A stretch of 64,000 bases of DNA from Paenibacillus tepidiphilus (GTDB lineage Bacteria > Bacillota > Bacilli > Paenibacillales > Paenibacillaceae), in the NCBI RefSeq assembly GCF_008635795.1, contig NZ_VWRQ01000024.1, positions 45,052 to 109,051 on the forward strand. Reading direction: 5' to 3'. This document shows, in pieces, positions 42,209 to 51,520 of the stretch (position 1 is the first letter of the stretch; every line of letters begins with the position of its first letter). The position numbers and the translations under genes were made by a program. A model generated the notes under the pieces. That model made no database searches. It saw only the letters and a list, made by a program, of their open reading frames with translations, and was not told the origin of the DNA.

Positions 42209-44455
42209 ATGAGACAGGAAACCGTTGTAAGCGATATCACCGTAGTCGGGGGAGGATTGGCCGGCGTCTGTGCAGCCATTGCTGCCGCAAGACTTGGCCG
42301 GAGGGTGGCTCTGGTGCAGAACCGGCCCGTCCTCGGGGGCAATTCCAGCAGCGAGGTCCGCGTATGGGTATGCGGGGCGACCGCCCACGGCACGCACCGC
42401 TATGCGCGTGAGACCGGCATTATGGGCGAGCTGTTCTTGGAGAATCAGTACCGCAATCCGGACGGCAACCCGTATCTGTGGGATATGGTCGTTCACGAAG
42501 CGGTCCGGGCAGAGCAGAATATCAGCCTCTATCTGAACACAGATGTGCATGAAATCGAGGCTGATGGGTCGGCTGATGACCGGACCATCCTCTCCGTGAC
42601 CGGCTGGATGATGGGCTCGGAGCGGCGTATCCGCTTCGAGAGTCCGGTCTTCCTGGACTGCACAGGAGACGGGCTCATCGGCTTCCTGGCCGGGGCGGCC
42701 TACCGGATCGGCCGCGAAGCCCGGGAAGAGTACCAGGAGGAGTGGGCGCCGCTTGCTGCTGACAACATTACGCTCGGCAGTACGCTGCTCTTCTATACGA
42801 AAGACGCTGGACATCCGGTCAAATATATTCCCCCGCGTCTGGCGAAGGACATTGCGGCCACGGCGATTCCGGAACGCCGGATCATCCGCAGCGGCGACAA
42901 CGGCTGCTCGTATTGGTGGATTGAATGGGGCGGTGAGCTGGACACTGTACATCAGAATGAACTGATCCGCGACGAGCTGTGGTCCGTCATTTATGGCATC
43001 TGGGACTACATCAAGAATTCCGGCCGGTTCGACGCCGCCAATCTGACCCTGGAATGGGTCGGCTCCTTGCCCGGCAAGCGGGAGTACCGCCGGTTCACCG
43101 GCGATTATGTGCTGAACCAGAACGATATTCTCGCCCAGCGCGAGTTCGCGGACCGCGTCGCCTTCGGCGGCTGGTCGATCGATCTGCACCCGCCACAGGG
43201 CATGTACTCCACCGAGAGCGGCTCGAGGCATATGCATGCGGACGGCATCTACCACATTCCCTTCCGCTCGCTCTATTCCGCCAACGTGAAGAATATGCTG
43301 ATGGCCGGCCGGAATATCAGCGCCAGCCATATCGCCTTCGGCACGACGCGCGTCATGGCGACCTGCGCGGTCATCGGCGAAGCGGCGGGCACCGGAGCTG
43401 CGCTATGCGTGCAGAAGGGACTCTCCCCGCGCGAGCTGCATGACCGTCATCTGGAGGAGCTTCAGCAGACCCTGCTGCGCCAGGATGCGTCGGTCATCGG
43501 TCTGCGCAGCAGCGATCCCGCCGATCTGGCACGCCGGGCTGCCGTAACGGCCTCCGGGACCTTAACCCGGCTGGCGGTGGAACAATCCGCCGGCACGTTC
43601 AAGCTGGACACGGATATTGGCCTGCTGGTGCCTGCCGACCCGGGGCTGAACGGGCTGGAACTGCTGCTTGAAGCTGATGAGGACACCCTGCTGACAGTAG
43701 AGCTGTGGGATACCGGGCGGCCCGAGAACTATGTGCCGCATACCCTCATATCATCGGCTTCTGCTTCCGTTGCCGCCGGGCAGATGTCCTGGACCAGGCT
43801 GGAGCTGGTCTGGACGCCGGAGCGGGCGCAGAACGCCTTCTTGGTGGTCAAGGCCAATGAAGGGATTGCCCTTCATATATCCGGCTTATCCCAGTCAGGT
43901 GTGCTGGCCTTCCGCAAAGGCGCCCCTCCCCGGGCGGAAGCCGGGATGGAGGATCACGAGGGCAATCAGCCGGTTATGCAGTGGAGCATGGGCCCATTCC
44001 TGCGCAAGCTGCCTTGCTTCCGCTTATCGGCGCCGACGGAAGCCTTGTCGCCGGCCAAAGCCGTTGACGGCTACAAGCGGCCGTACGGCGGACCCCACCT
44101 CTGGTCGTCTGCACCGCTGGACGCCGGTGCTCCGGCCTGGCTAGAGCTGCACTGGGAACAGCCGGTGACGGTTAGCTCCGTGCAGATCATCTTCAATGAC
44201 GATGTCAATGAAGACCTGATTAATCTGCACCATCATGTCACTCCACATGAGGTGCTCCCTGAATTGGTGAAGAACTACCGGATTGAGGTGCAGAGCGGCA
44301 GCGGCTGGACAGTCATTGACGAAGTGCAGGATAATTACAGCCGGAAGCAGATGCACACCCTGGAGTCGCCCATTCTTGCAGAGCGCATCCGGATAGCGGT
44401 GGAAGCGACGAACGGAGCGCCGTGTGCGGAAATTATCGAAGTGAGAGTGTATTAG
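42209..44455 (+). CDS. FAD-dependent oxidoreductase with C-terminal carbohydrate-binding-like domain
   Basis: 748 residues from ATG 42209 (GGAGG eight bases upstream). The N-terminal Rossmann motif GGGLAGVCAA and the segment RPVLGGNSSSEVR fit the FAD_oxidored (PF12831-type) family. The conserved MLMAGRNISASHIAFGTTRVMATCAVIGEAAGT block closes the FAD domain at about residue 420. The rest holds a beta-sandwich of F5/8 type C style (about 600-748; DGYKRPYGGPHLWSS). There is no signal peptide. Family members sit in polysaccharide-use loci and their reactions are mostly unknown. It precedes an alginate-lyase-like gene by 148 bp. Confidence 0.85.
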   Translation: MRQETVVSDITVVGGGLAGVCAAIAAARLGRRVALVQNRPVLGGNSSSEVRVWVCGATAHGTHRYARETGIMGELFLENQYRNPDGNPYLWDMVVHEAVRAEQNISLYLNTDVHEIEADGSADDRTILSVTGWMMGSERRIRFESPVFLDCTGDGLIGFLAGAAYRIGREAREEYQEEWAPLAADNITLGSTLLFYTKDAGHPVKYIPPRLAKDIAATAIPERRIIRSGDNGCSYWWIEWGGELDTVHQNELIRDELWSVIYGIWDYIKNSGRFDAANLTLEWVGSLPGKREYRRFTGDYVLNQNDILAQREFADRVAFGGWSIDLHPPQGMYSTESGSRHMHADGIYHIPFRSLYSANVKNMLMAGRNISASHIAFGTTRVMATCAVIGEAAGTGAALCVQKGLSPRELHDRHLEELQQTLLRQDASVIGLRSSDPADLARRAAVTASGTLTRLAVEQSAGTFKLDTDIGLLVPADPGLNGLELLLEADEDTLLTVELWDTGRPENYVPHTLISSASASVAAGQMSWTRLELVWTPERAQNAFLVVKANEGIALHISGLSQSGVLAFRKGAPPRAEAGMEDHEGNQPVMQWSMGPFLRKLPCFRLSAPTEALSPAKAVDGYKRPYGGPHLWSSAPLDAGAPAWLELHWEQPVTVSSVQIIFNDDVNEDLINLHHHVTPHEVLPELVKNYRIEVQSGSGWTVIDEVQDNYSRKQMHTLESPILAERIRIAVEATNGAPCAEIIEVRVY

Positions 44456-44603
44456 GGGTTGCGGTTGGCTGGACTACGGACTGCCTTTGCCCATCGCCCT
44501 GATGTCGCTATTATGCTAATAATAGTCGCTTTCTTCAAGGCAGCCGGAAGCGTGATGCAGTACCATGGGAATGTGCATAATCTCAAACAGAAGGGCAGAT
44601 CGG

Positions 44604-45575
44604 ATGCTTATGGAGCCAATAACTGCGCTTGACCGCCTTCTTGAAGAAGCGGATGAAAGCTTGTCCGCCGGTGCCCATGCCGTTTGGGTATGGGAGATTC
44701 CGGGGTTTTATCAGGATACTGCCGGCCATACAGCAGCTAAACGGCTGATGGAAGTTGACGTCAAGACCGCTTACACAACAGCACTTGCCTACCGGCTGAC
44801 GGGGACATCCGCCTATGCAGACACCGCCAGAGCGGTGCTGATGGACTGGGCAGCAGTCAACCGCGAAATTGCCGGCGCCGACGGTCCGCTGGTGTCCGCT
44901 TATCTGGGGGTGGGCCTGATCCGCGCGGCAGAGTGGATCAAGGGATATCCCGGCTGGAGTATGGCAGAGCAGCGGGTGTTCACCGATTGGCTGACCGTTG
45001 TGTGTCTGCCCTTATGGGACGGTATCCCGCTGCGGAATAACTGGTGGAACTGGAGCCTTTATGCCCAGCTGGCACTGTTCCGGTTCATGGAAGAGCCGGA
45101 GCGCTTCGCCGGTGAAGTGACTGCCTTCAAGGAACAGCTTGAAGCCTCTTTATCCATAGAAGGCTTCATTCCGGAGGAGACCCAAAGGGGCCGTCACTCC
45201 TTATGGTACCACTACTTCGCACTGGCTCCCGCAACGGCCGCAGCCAAGCTGATTCTCGACGCCACAGGCGAGGATCTATTCCGCTGGGTGACCCCAGGCG
45301 GCAAAAGCCTGCAAACCGCGCTGGAGCTGTTCTTCCATTACGGGGGCGGCCATCTGCAGGATTGGCCGTTTGATCCGGAGCCGATCTTCCCCGCTTCCCT
45401 CTCCGGCGGCACGTGGCCGCTCGATTTATTCGAGGCCATGTCCAAAATTTACGGAAAGGCGGACTATGAGCGGTTCGTTGCGCCGCACCGCCCGGTTACC
45501 GGGGGGATCAACCAGAACACCGGCTTCTACCATTCCTATGCCTGGGTCTACCCGGAGCTGCAGTTCGGGGAGTGA
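44604..45575 (+). CDS. Alginate-lyase-family (alpha/alpha-barrel) protein
   Basis: 323 residues from ATG 44604 (AAGGG eight bases upstream; an ATG 39 bases earlier is possible). All helical, with VDVKTAYTTALAYRLTGTSAYADTARAVL, RNNWWNWSLYAQLALFRFM, then RGRHSLWYHYFALAPATAAAKL. This is the pattern of the PF05426-type alginate lyase family, which includes poly-glucuronate and alginate lyases. Candidate catalytic residues are the Asn-Asn pair, the His in RGRHSLWYHY, and the Tyr there. No signal peptide, so oligosaccharides rather than polymers are the likely substrates. Confidence 0.75.
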   Translation: MLMEPITALDRLLEEADESLSAGAHAVWVWEIPGFYQDTAGHTAAKRLMEVDVKTAYTTALAYRLTGTSAYADTARAVLMDWAAVNREIAGADGPLVSAYLGVGLIRAAEWIKGYPGWSMAEQRVFTDWLTVVCLPLWDGIPLRNNWWNWSLYAQLALFRFMEEPERFAGEVTAFKEQLEASLSIEGFIPEETQRGRHSLWYHYFALAPATAAAKLILDATGEDLFRWVTPGGKSLQTALELFFHYGGGHLQDWPFDPEPIFPASLSGGTWPLDLFEAMSKIYGKADYERFVAPHRPVTGGINQNTGFYHSYAWVYPELQFGE

Positions 45576-45610
45576 AGGGAAGCGTCAGAGAGAAGTACTG
45601 GCGCTTAATG

Positions 45611-45683
45611 CAGGCTTAGTCCAAACAGCCGCTACCTTGAGGCGGCTTAGTCCAATCAGCCACTAGTGTGGCGGTTTAGGCAG
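45611..45683. repeat. 30-bp tandem repeat, about two and a half units
   Basis: Units at 45611 and 45641 share GGCTTAGTCCAA-CAGCC-CTA, and a shortened third starts at 45671 (GCGGTTTAGGCAG). It lies in the 377-bp spacer between the lyase gene and aldA, which otherwise holds only the terminator below and a short GGTGCCAGG repeat near 45797. Confidence 0.6.
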
Positions 45684-45850
45684 AGTCACCGGGGCGGTCC
45701 ACCAGCGGATAGCAGGACGCTCAGTACCGGGTTGCTAAATGCTGCTGGTACAGGGTGCCGAGAAATGCGGAGCGCAGAGTTTCAGCCGACGAGGTGCCAG
45801 GGTGCCAGGGGTGTCAGGCCCAGGCAGACAGCCCTGAGTGGCATTAAACA

Positions 45851-45905
45851 AGGGGGCCTTCCCGAACAGCCGGTTTCACGGCTGACGGGAGGCCCCCTCT
45901 TTTTT
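45851..45905 (+). terminator. Large terminator between convergent genes
   Basis: A long imperfect stem AGGGGGCCTTCCCG...CGGGAGGCCCCCT with an inner CAGCCG/CGGCTG hairpin, followed by CTTTTTT on the plus strand. It lies 275 bp after the lyase gene and 48 bp from the aldA stop. Confidence 0.7.
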
Positions 45906-45952
45906 AAACTATAATTGTATTAGTTCTCTTATCGCCTTAGCCCTGCATAATC

Positions 45953-47398
45953 TCAGTTAACCGACTTGTCGTATTGCAGGTACACCACCTGGGTCTGCAG
46001 GTATTCGTTCAGGCCATGCTTGCCGTCGGCGCCGCCGATTCCGGATTTGCGCCAGCCGGCGTGGAAGCCTTGCATTGCCTCGAAATTCTCGCGGTTGATG
46101 TAGGTTTCGCCGTATTTCAGACGTTTGATGACCTTCATCGCCACGTTCAGGTTCTGCGTGTAGAGCGACGAAGTCAGCCCGAACTCACTGTCGTTGGCCA
46201 GGGCAATCGCCTCATCCAGTGTCTTGAAGGATATGACCGGAATGACGGGGCCAAAGATTTCCTCCTGCACGATCTCCATCTCATTGGTGGCATCGGTCAG
46301 CACGGTCGGCTCGAAGAAGGCGCCTACGCCGTCAACCTTCTTGCCGCCGCAGGCGAGCTTGGCTCCTTCCTGTACTGCACGGTCCACCTTCTGCTGCACC
46401 GATTCCTGCGCAGCCTTGTTGATCAGCGGCCCCATCTGGATGTCCGTCTCCTTCAGCGGATCGCCGTATTTAACCGCCTGCATCGCTTCGACCAGACGCT
46501 TGGTGAACTCATCCTTGATGTTCTCGTGCACATATACGCGCTCCGCACAATTACACACCTGGCCTGTATTGATGACGCGAGAATCAACAATCGCTTTGAC
46601 GGCCAGATTCAGGTCGGCATCGTCCATGACAATCGCCGGCGCCTTGCCGCCGAGCTCCAGACTCACCTTGATGATGTTCTCGGCCGCAGCCTCCATCACC
46701 TTCTGTCCTGCCGGGACACTGCCCGTAAGGCTGACCATGCCCACCTTCGGATTGCTGGCCAATTCGTTGCCAACTTCTCCGCCTCTGCCGGTTACCAGAT
46801 TGAACACACCCGGAGGAAGCCCTACTTTGTCGAGGATCTTGGTAAAAGCAATGGCATTGTTCGGTGACTCAACGCTCGGCTTCACGACAATCGTGTTGCC
46901 GGTGATGAGGGCCGGCGCCATCTTGCGGGCGATCAGGAAGAACGGGAAGTTCCACGGCAGAATCCCGGTTGTTACGCCTATAGCACGCTTAAATACAAAA
47001 ATATTCTCATTATCCCGGTCACTCTGAACAATCTCCCCCTCATAGCGGCGGGCCCATTCTGCCATGTAGTCCATGTAATCGGCGGTAAAGTTAACTTCAA
47101 CGGTAGACAGCTCCAGGGTCTTGCCTACTTCTTCGGAAATCAGCCGGGCAATGGCTTCGCTCTCGGCGCGGATGCCGTCTGCGATGGCATGCAAGAACTT
47201 GCCGCGCTCAACCGCCGGTGTTTCTTCCCAGGCAGACTGTGCCGCCTCTGCGGCATCAATGGCCCGGATGACATCGCTTTTGGTGGCTTTGGGAACCTGT
47301 GAAATCACTTCATCCGTTGCCGGATTTGTTACGTCCATCCATTCCTTGCTTTCTGACTCCGTAAATTGGCCGTTAATGTACATCAGATGCTGTTCCAC
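45953..47398 (-). CDS. aldA: Lactaldehyde/glycolaldehyde dehydrogenase
   Basis: 481 residues, clearly of the AldA type: long blocks such as AEWARRYEGEIVQSDR, GVTTGILPWNFPFFLIARKM and NFEAMQGFHAGWRKSGIGG are near-identical to Escherichia coli AldA. The catalytic Cys lies in GQVCNCAER and the Glu in LELGGKAP. It oxidises L-lactaldehyde, formed in rhamnose and fucose breakdown, to L-lactate with NAD. The start is GTG 47398 with GGAGGGG eight bases upstream; an ATG five codons later is possible. It is divergent from lutABC, which oxidises lactate. Confidence 0.93.
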   Translation of the reverse strand: MEQHLMYINGQFTESESKEWMDVTNPATDEVISQVPKATKSDVIRAIDAAEAAQSAWEETPAVERGKFLHAIADGIRAESEAIARLISEEVGKTLELSTVEVNFTADYMDYMAEWARRYEGEIVQSDRDNENIFVFKRAIGVTTGILPWNFPFFLIARKMAPALITGNTIVVKPSVESPNNAIAFTKILDKVGLPPGVFNLVTGRGGEVGNELASNPKVGMVSLTGSVPAGQKVMEAAAENIIKVSLELGGKAPAIVMDDADLNLAVKAIVDSRVINTGQVCNCAERVYVHENIKDEFTKRLVEAMQAVKYGDPLKETDIQMGPLINKAAQESVQQKVDRAVQEGAKLACGGKKVDGVGAFFEPTVLTDATNEMEIVQEEIFGPVIPVISFKTLDEAIALANDSEFGLTSSLYTQNLNVAMKVIKRLKYGETYINRENFEAMQGFHAGWRKSGIGGADGKHGLNEYLQTQVVYLQYDKSVN

Positions 47399-47439
47399 TG
47401 TCGCTTCCCCTCCAAGTTCGATTGTTCGTTTCCCAATTT

Positions 47440-47469
47440 ATTGTAAACGTTATCAATCTTTTTTGTCAA
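47440..47469 (-). promoter_or_regulatory. aldA promoter overlapped by a cre/LacI-type operator
   Basis: On the minus strand a perfect -35 TTGACA (47469-47464) and -10 TACAAT (47445-47440) are 18 bp apart. TTGATAACGTTTACAA (47456-47441) lies between and into the -10 and matches the cre consensus TGWNANCGNTNWCA at all defined positions. Repression by CcpA, or by a LacI-family regulator, is therefore likely. Binding there could also affect the divergent lut promoter. Confidence 0.8.
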
Positions 47470-47571
47470 CAATATTCACATTTATAAGCTTTTTTTGTGT
47501 TGTTTTATATTGACTATTTGAGTTAAGCTAGAGTTGCAGAGGTATATAAATGCCAAGTTGGAGGGATTCCG

Positions 47572-48315
47572 ATGAAAGTCAGCATTTTCTCGACATGTCT
47601 GGTTGACCTGATGTTCCCGAATGTAGGCAAAGCGATGGTTGAAGTGCTGGAGAGGCTGGGCTGTGAAATCGACTTTCCGGCTTCGCAGGTCTGCTGCGGG
47701 CAGCCTACTTATAACAGCGGCTATCTGGAAGACTCCAAGCTTGCGATGAAGAATATGATGCTCGCCTTCGAGCATTCCGATTATGTGGTAGGCCCTTCAG
47801 GCTCCTGCATCGCCATGTTTCATGAATACCCGGCAGTGTTCAAGGGCGATCCGCAATGGGAATTGAAAGCGATTTCTCTAAAAAATAAATCGTTCGAGCT
47901 GACGCAGTTTATTGTGCATGTGCTTGGCATCACGGATGTCGGCGCCCATCTGGAAGGCATTGCGACCTATCACCGCTCCTGCCACATGACCCGGCTGCTG
48001 GGCGAGAAAGAAACACCCTTCCGGCTGCTGGAGCAGGTCGATGGCCTGCGGCTGGAGCCGCTGAAGAACAGCGACAACTGCTGCGGGTTCGGCGGCACCT
48101 TCTCGGTGAAGATGCCGGAGATTTCCGCGCAGATGGTCGACGAGAAATGCGCCTGTGTCGCCGAGACGGGCGCAGATATTCTGATCAGCGCAGACATGGG
48201 CTGCCTGATGAACATCGGCGGCCGTCTCTCCCGGAATGGCCAGTCCATCCGGGTCATGCATATCGCCGAGGTGCTGAACTGCGTACCGGCGGCACAAGGA
48301 GGAAGAAGCCTATGA
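47572..48315 (+). CDS. lutA: L-lactate utilization protein LutA (CCG-domain)
   Basis: 247 residues with two cysteine-rich CCG domains, SQVCCGQPTYNSG and NSDNCCGFGGTFSVK, which bind Fe-S clusters or join the two other subunits. LutA is one of three cytoplasmic subunits of the LutABC L-lactate oxidising system. TTGGAGGG lies seven bases before the ATG. It overlaps lutB as ATGA. The operon faces away from aldA across 173 bp. Confidence 0.95.
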   Translation: MKVSIFSTCLVDLMFPNVGKAMVEVLERLGCEIDFPASQVCCGQPTYNSGYLEDSKLAMKNMMLAFEHSDYVVGPSGSCIAMFHEYPAVFKGDPQWELKAISLKNKSFELTQFIVHVLGITDVGAHLEGIATYHRSCHMTRLLGEKETPFRLLEQVDGLRLEPLKNSDNCCGFGGTFSVKMPEISAQMVDEKCACVAETGADILISADMGCLMNIGGRLSRNGQSIRVMHIAEVLNCVPAAQGGRSL

Positions 48316-49739
48316 GCCTGCAAACCGATAACCGCAAGTTCAGCGAGCGGACCGCCGAGGGCATCGACAACCCGTTCATGCGCAGTGCGGTCAGCTCGGC
48401 CCAGGACAGCTTGAAGACGCGGCGTCTGAGCGCGGCCACCGCGCTGGGCGAATGGGAGGAGTGGCGGAAGGCAGGCCAGCAGATCCGCCAGCATACCTTA
48501 AAGCATCTGGATTATTATCTGGAGGAGCTGGCCCGGAACATTGATCGGCGCGGAGGAAAGATATATTTTGCCCGCACCAAGGAAGAAGCGAGCGCCTATA
48601 TCGGCCGCATTGTGGAGCAGAAGAACGCGAAGCGGATCGTGAAATCCAAATCCATGGTCACGGAAGAGATCGAGCTGAATCATGTGCTGCTGGAGATGGG
48701 CTGCGAGGTGACAGAGACAGACCTTGGAGAGTACATTCTGCAGGTGGACGACTGGGAAGCGCCGTCGCATATTGTGGCGCCTGCGCTGCACAAGGACCGG
48801 AAGCAGATCCGCCGGGTCTTCGCCGAGCGGCTCGGGTATCAGGGGGACGAAACGCCGGAGAATCTGGCCCGCTTCGCACGGGAGGTGCTGAGACAGAAAT
48901 TCCTGGAGGCCGACATCGGCATTACCGGCTGCAATTTTGCCGTCGCCAATCTGGGGGCAATCAATCTGGTCACCAACGAAGGCAACGGTGACCTGACCGC
49001 TGCGATACCGAAGACGCACATCGCCGTCATGGGGATGGAACGCATCGTACCGAGCCTGGAGGAAATGGAGGTACTCGATAATCTGCTCTGCCGGAGCGCC
49101 GTCGGGCAGAAGCTGACCAGCTATATCACGGTCATGGGCCCTTCGGCGCCCGGAGAAGCGGACGGCCCCGAGGATTTCCACCTGGTCGTGGTGGACAACG
49201 GCCGCTCCGACATTCTCGGCAGCGAATTTAACGATGCCCTGCAGTGCATCCGCTGCGGCGCCTGCCTCAATGTCTGCCCGGTCTACCGTCACATCGGCGG
49301 CCATTCCTACGGCTCGATCTATCCGGGGCCGATTGGCGCGGTGATTACACCGCTCCTGGGCGGTTACGACGACTACAAGGAGCTGCCTTACGCCTCCAGC
49401 CTCTGTGCCGCCTGTACCGATGTCTGCCCGGTCAAGATCCCGCTGCATGAGCAGCTCATCCTCCACCGCCAGAAGATCGTGGAGCAAGGCCGGACGGGCA
49501 CCGCCGACCGGCTGCAGATGAAGACGGCGGCCCGGGTGCTGTCCTCCCCTTCCCTGTTCGGCAAGGTGCTGCGCCTGGCGAACCCGGGCAGCCGCATGAT
49601 CAGCAGCCGGGGGCGGATTGTGCGCGGACCGGCAATCGTCCGCGGCTGGACAAGCGCCAGAGATCTGCCGCAACCCGTGCGTCAGAAGGACAGCTTCCGC
49701 AGCTGGATGGAGAACCGTAAGGGAGGGAGCGGGAATTGA
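48312..49739 (+). CDS. lutB: L-lactate utilization iron-sulfur protein LutB
   Basis: 475 residues from ATG 48312 (AAGGAGG upstream). The N-terminal two thirds are the LutB/YkgF domain. Two 4Fe-4S clusters are shown by CIRCGACLNVCP and CAACTDVCPVKIP near residues 310-380. The C-terminal ~60 residues are short of cysteine. It passes electrons from lactate. Overlaps on both sides (four bases with lutA, four with lutC) show tight coupling. Confidence 0.95.
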   Translation: MSLQTDNRKFSERTAEGIDNPFMRSAVSSAQDSLKTRRLSAATALGEWEEWRKAGQQIRQHTLKHLDYYLEELARNIDRRGGKIYFARTKEEASAYIGRIVEQKNAKRIVKSKSMVTEEIELNHVLLEMGCEVTETDLGEYILQVDDWEAPSHIVAPALHKDRKQIRRVFAERLGYQGDETPENLARFAREVLRQKFLEADIGITGCNFAVANLGAINLVTNEGNGDLTAAIPKTHIAVMGMERIVPSLEEMEVLDNLLCRSAVGQKLTSYITVMGPSAPGEADGPEDFHLVVVDNGRSDILGSEFNDALQCIRCGACLNVCPVYRHIGGHSYGSIYPGPIGAVITPLLGGYDDYKELPYASSLCAACTDVCPVKIPLHEQLILHRQKIVEQGRTGTADRLQMKTAARVLSSPSLFGKVLRLANPGSRMISSRGRIVRGPAIVRGWTSARDLPQPVRQKDSFRSWMENRKGGSGN

Positions 49740-50422
49740 GCATGCAGCAGCCTATCCACGCAAACAACAACAAGGAAGCCTTTCTGGATCATATTGCCGC
49801 CAAGCTGGGGCGTGAACGGGTACATCAAGTGGAGCGGCCGAAGCTGGCTCTGCCCGGTCGCAAGGATACTCCCGCGACTGAAGAGCTTGTCGACATCCTG
49901 AAGGAGCAGTGCTTCTTCATCCATACCCAGGTGATTGAATCGAGTCCGGAGATTCTGCAGCAGACGCTGAATGATCTGCTCGAAGCGAACGGCGGCGGGC
50001 CGGTCCTGACCTCCGCCGACCCGCGCTTCGCGGAGTATGGCCTGGAGTTCTCGGGCCGGCTCCTCTGGGAAGCGGCTGCGGGACGCGATGAGAACATCCG
50101 CCGCGCCGCTGCGGCTGGTACCGCCGTCGTCTTCGCCGACTATGCGTTGGCCGAGTCCGGCACCATCGTCGTGGAGAGTCGCCCGGATCAGGGACGGGCC
50201 TTCCATTTTCTGACCGGGCACTACATCGCCGTCATCGAGCGCTCAAGAATTGTGCCGCGCTCCACGCAGGCGGCGGCGGACTTGAACCGCCGGGTGATGG
50301 CCGGGGAGCCCATGGGCTCGTGCATCAACCTGATTTCCGGGCCGTCCAACTCGGCCGATATCGAGATGCAGCTTGTCGTCGGCGTTCACGGACCCCTGCG
50401 GGCAACATATGTGCTGATCTGA
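49736..50422 (+). CDS. lutC: L-lactate utilization protein LutC
   Basis: 228 residues of the LUD (DUF162) domain, including VVFADYALAESGTIVVES and PSNSADIEMQLVVGVHGP. The start is TTG 49736, overlapping the lutB stop and placed nine bases after GGGAGG; an ATG at 49742 is an alternative. It completes the three-subunit lactate dehydrogenase system and is followed by a strong terminator. Confidence 0.94.
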   Translation: MSMQQPIHANNNKEAFLDHIAAKLGRERVHQVERPKLALPGRKDTPATEELVDILKEQCFFIHTQVIESSPEILQQTLNDLLEANGGGPVLTSADPRFAEYGLEFSGRLLWEAAAGRDENIRRAAAAGTAVVFADYALAESGTIVVESRPDQGRAFHFLTGHYIAVIERSRIVPRSTQAAADLNRRVMAGEPMGSCINLISGPSNSADIEMQLVVGVHGPLRATYVLI

Positions 50423-50433
50423 TGGGAGATAAT

Positions 50434-50474
50434 AGCCCGGTTTTGTCTGTTCAGCTGACAAAACCGGGCTTTTC
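50434..50474 (+). terminator. Terminator of the lutABC operon
   Basis: A 14-bp perfect stem (AGCCCGGTTTTGTC with its complement at 50457-50470) and then TTTC. It lies 11 bp after the lutC stop. Confidence 0.8.
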
Positions 50475-50499
50475 GCCGAAACAAGGGTTATACCTCCGT

Positions 50500-51189
50500 T
50501 CATTTCCGTTCAATCGAGCCGTAGCCGTGCGGATCTTCAACCGTCTGCCGGGCAATTAAACTGCCAGCCTGATCATAAGCTTCGATCTCGAATGGCGTGA
50601 ATTCTCCGGCCGGGAGCTGCACGAACCAGATTCCGTGCTCCGGTCCCGTATCGGCCATTTCAGCGGTATAGCTGCCCTGACCTTTAACCCTTACGGTAAC
50701 CTTCTGAATGGAGTCATCCAGCAGTTCCCCTGTCACCAGCGGAAAGGGAGCAGCGTACTTGCTCGCCTTCGGCATACTAAAGTATTGCATGACAATCTTC
50801 TCTTGTGACGGAGATTTGCCGATGCTGTAGCCGCCGCCCCAAGCCCATTTCCAGCCCAGCCACGTCCGGCGCACATATTCAACCTGCAGATCATCTCCCT
50901 CGGATTCATAGAATCTTTTGATAAAAAGAAGCTTCCCTCCCTTTACCGGCTCCTCATGGACAATCTGCATGGTGGTGAAATTGCGGAACTTCTGAAGGGC
51001 TTCCTCGGGGGTGCGGGCCAGCGGAATGCGCAGCGTCACCTCTTGCCCCAGTGCCCGCGACATCCGCCTGTCGAGCAGCCCCCCTGGCATATCATTCACA
51101 TAGGCAAGCCCATATAACAGGGCTGCTGCTGCAATCACACCGGCGAAGCTCCATAGCACACGCTTTGTTCTGCGTGTCTGTCCGGCCAT
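50500..51189 (-). CDS. Membrane-anchored hypothetical protein
   Basis: 229 residues. One N-terminal membrane segment (about 12-31) follows a basic start (QTRRTKR), so the rest lies outside the membrane. The outside part is beta-rich with no recognised domain, including GQEVTLRIPLARTPEEALQKF, then WLGWKWAWGGGYSIG, then VRVKGQGSYTAEMADTGPEHGIWFVQLPAG. The last block looks like a small Ig-like fold. AAAGGGTGAGGG lies before the ATG. It follows a 99-residue membrane protein gene by 31 bp, so they probably form an operon. Confidence 0.7.
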   Translation of the reverse strand: MAGQTRRTKRVLWSFAGVIAAAALLYGLAYVNDMPGGLLDRRMSRALGQEVTLRIPLARTPEEALQKFRNFTTMQIVHEEPVKGGKLLFIKRFYESEGDDLQVEYVRRTWLGWKWAWGGGYSIGKSPSQEKIVMQYFSMPKASKYAAPFPLVTGELLDDSIQKVTVRVKGQGSYTAEMADTGPEHGIWFVQLPAGEFTPFEIEAYDQAGSLIARQTVEDPHGYGSIERK

Positions 51190-51220
51190 GCTCCCTCACC
51201 CTTTCTTCCAAATAAATTAC

Positions 51221-51520
51221 TCAGTCTCTTTTGTAATACGCCTGATAAGCAAAGACGGTAAATGAAACCAGCGAGATCAGGAGCGAGCTTTTCAAGATAA
51301 AAGTTAACTGGTCATCGCTTAAGCTGAACACGTACAGATAGGAGACCTCAGTGGCTCCATGCAAGGTTGGGATATAGCTGAACAATGCAACTATGGAATT
51401 GAGGGCAAACAGAAATGCTGCCGCAAGAGATAACGCCTTGAGCTTCTCCTCCGCCTTCAGGACGAAGATGCACAGCAGCATCAAGCATAATATCAGTATA
51501 AAACCGCCAATCAAAATCAT
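51221..51520 (-). CDS. Small three-segment membrane protein, unknown
   Basis: 99 residues from ATG 51520, chosen because AAGGAGG stands nine bases upstream. Three hydrophobic segments (about 2-20, 30-48, 72-92) separated by short polar loops, ending in a charged tail YQAYYKRD. No family recognised. It is co-directional with the next gene and probably co-transcribed with it. Confidence 0.7.
   Translation of the reverse strand: MILIGGFILILCLMLLCIFVLKAEEKLKALSLAAAFLFALNSIVALFSYIPTLHGATEVSYLYVFSLSDDQLTFILKSSLLISLVSFTVFAYQAYYKRD

Noticed and set aside
42161..43330. Minus-strand frame of 389 codons opposite the FAD oxidoreductase
   Set aside because: Antisense shadow; no ribosome binding site and no domain.
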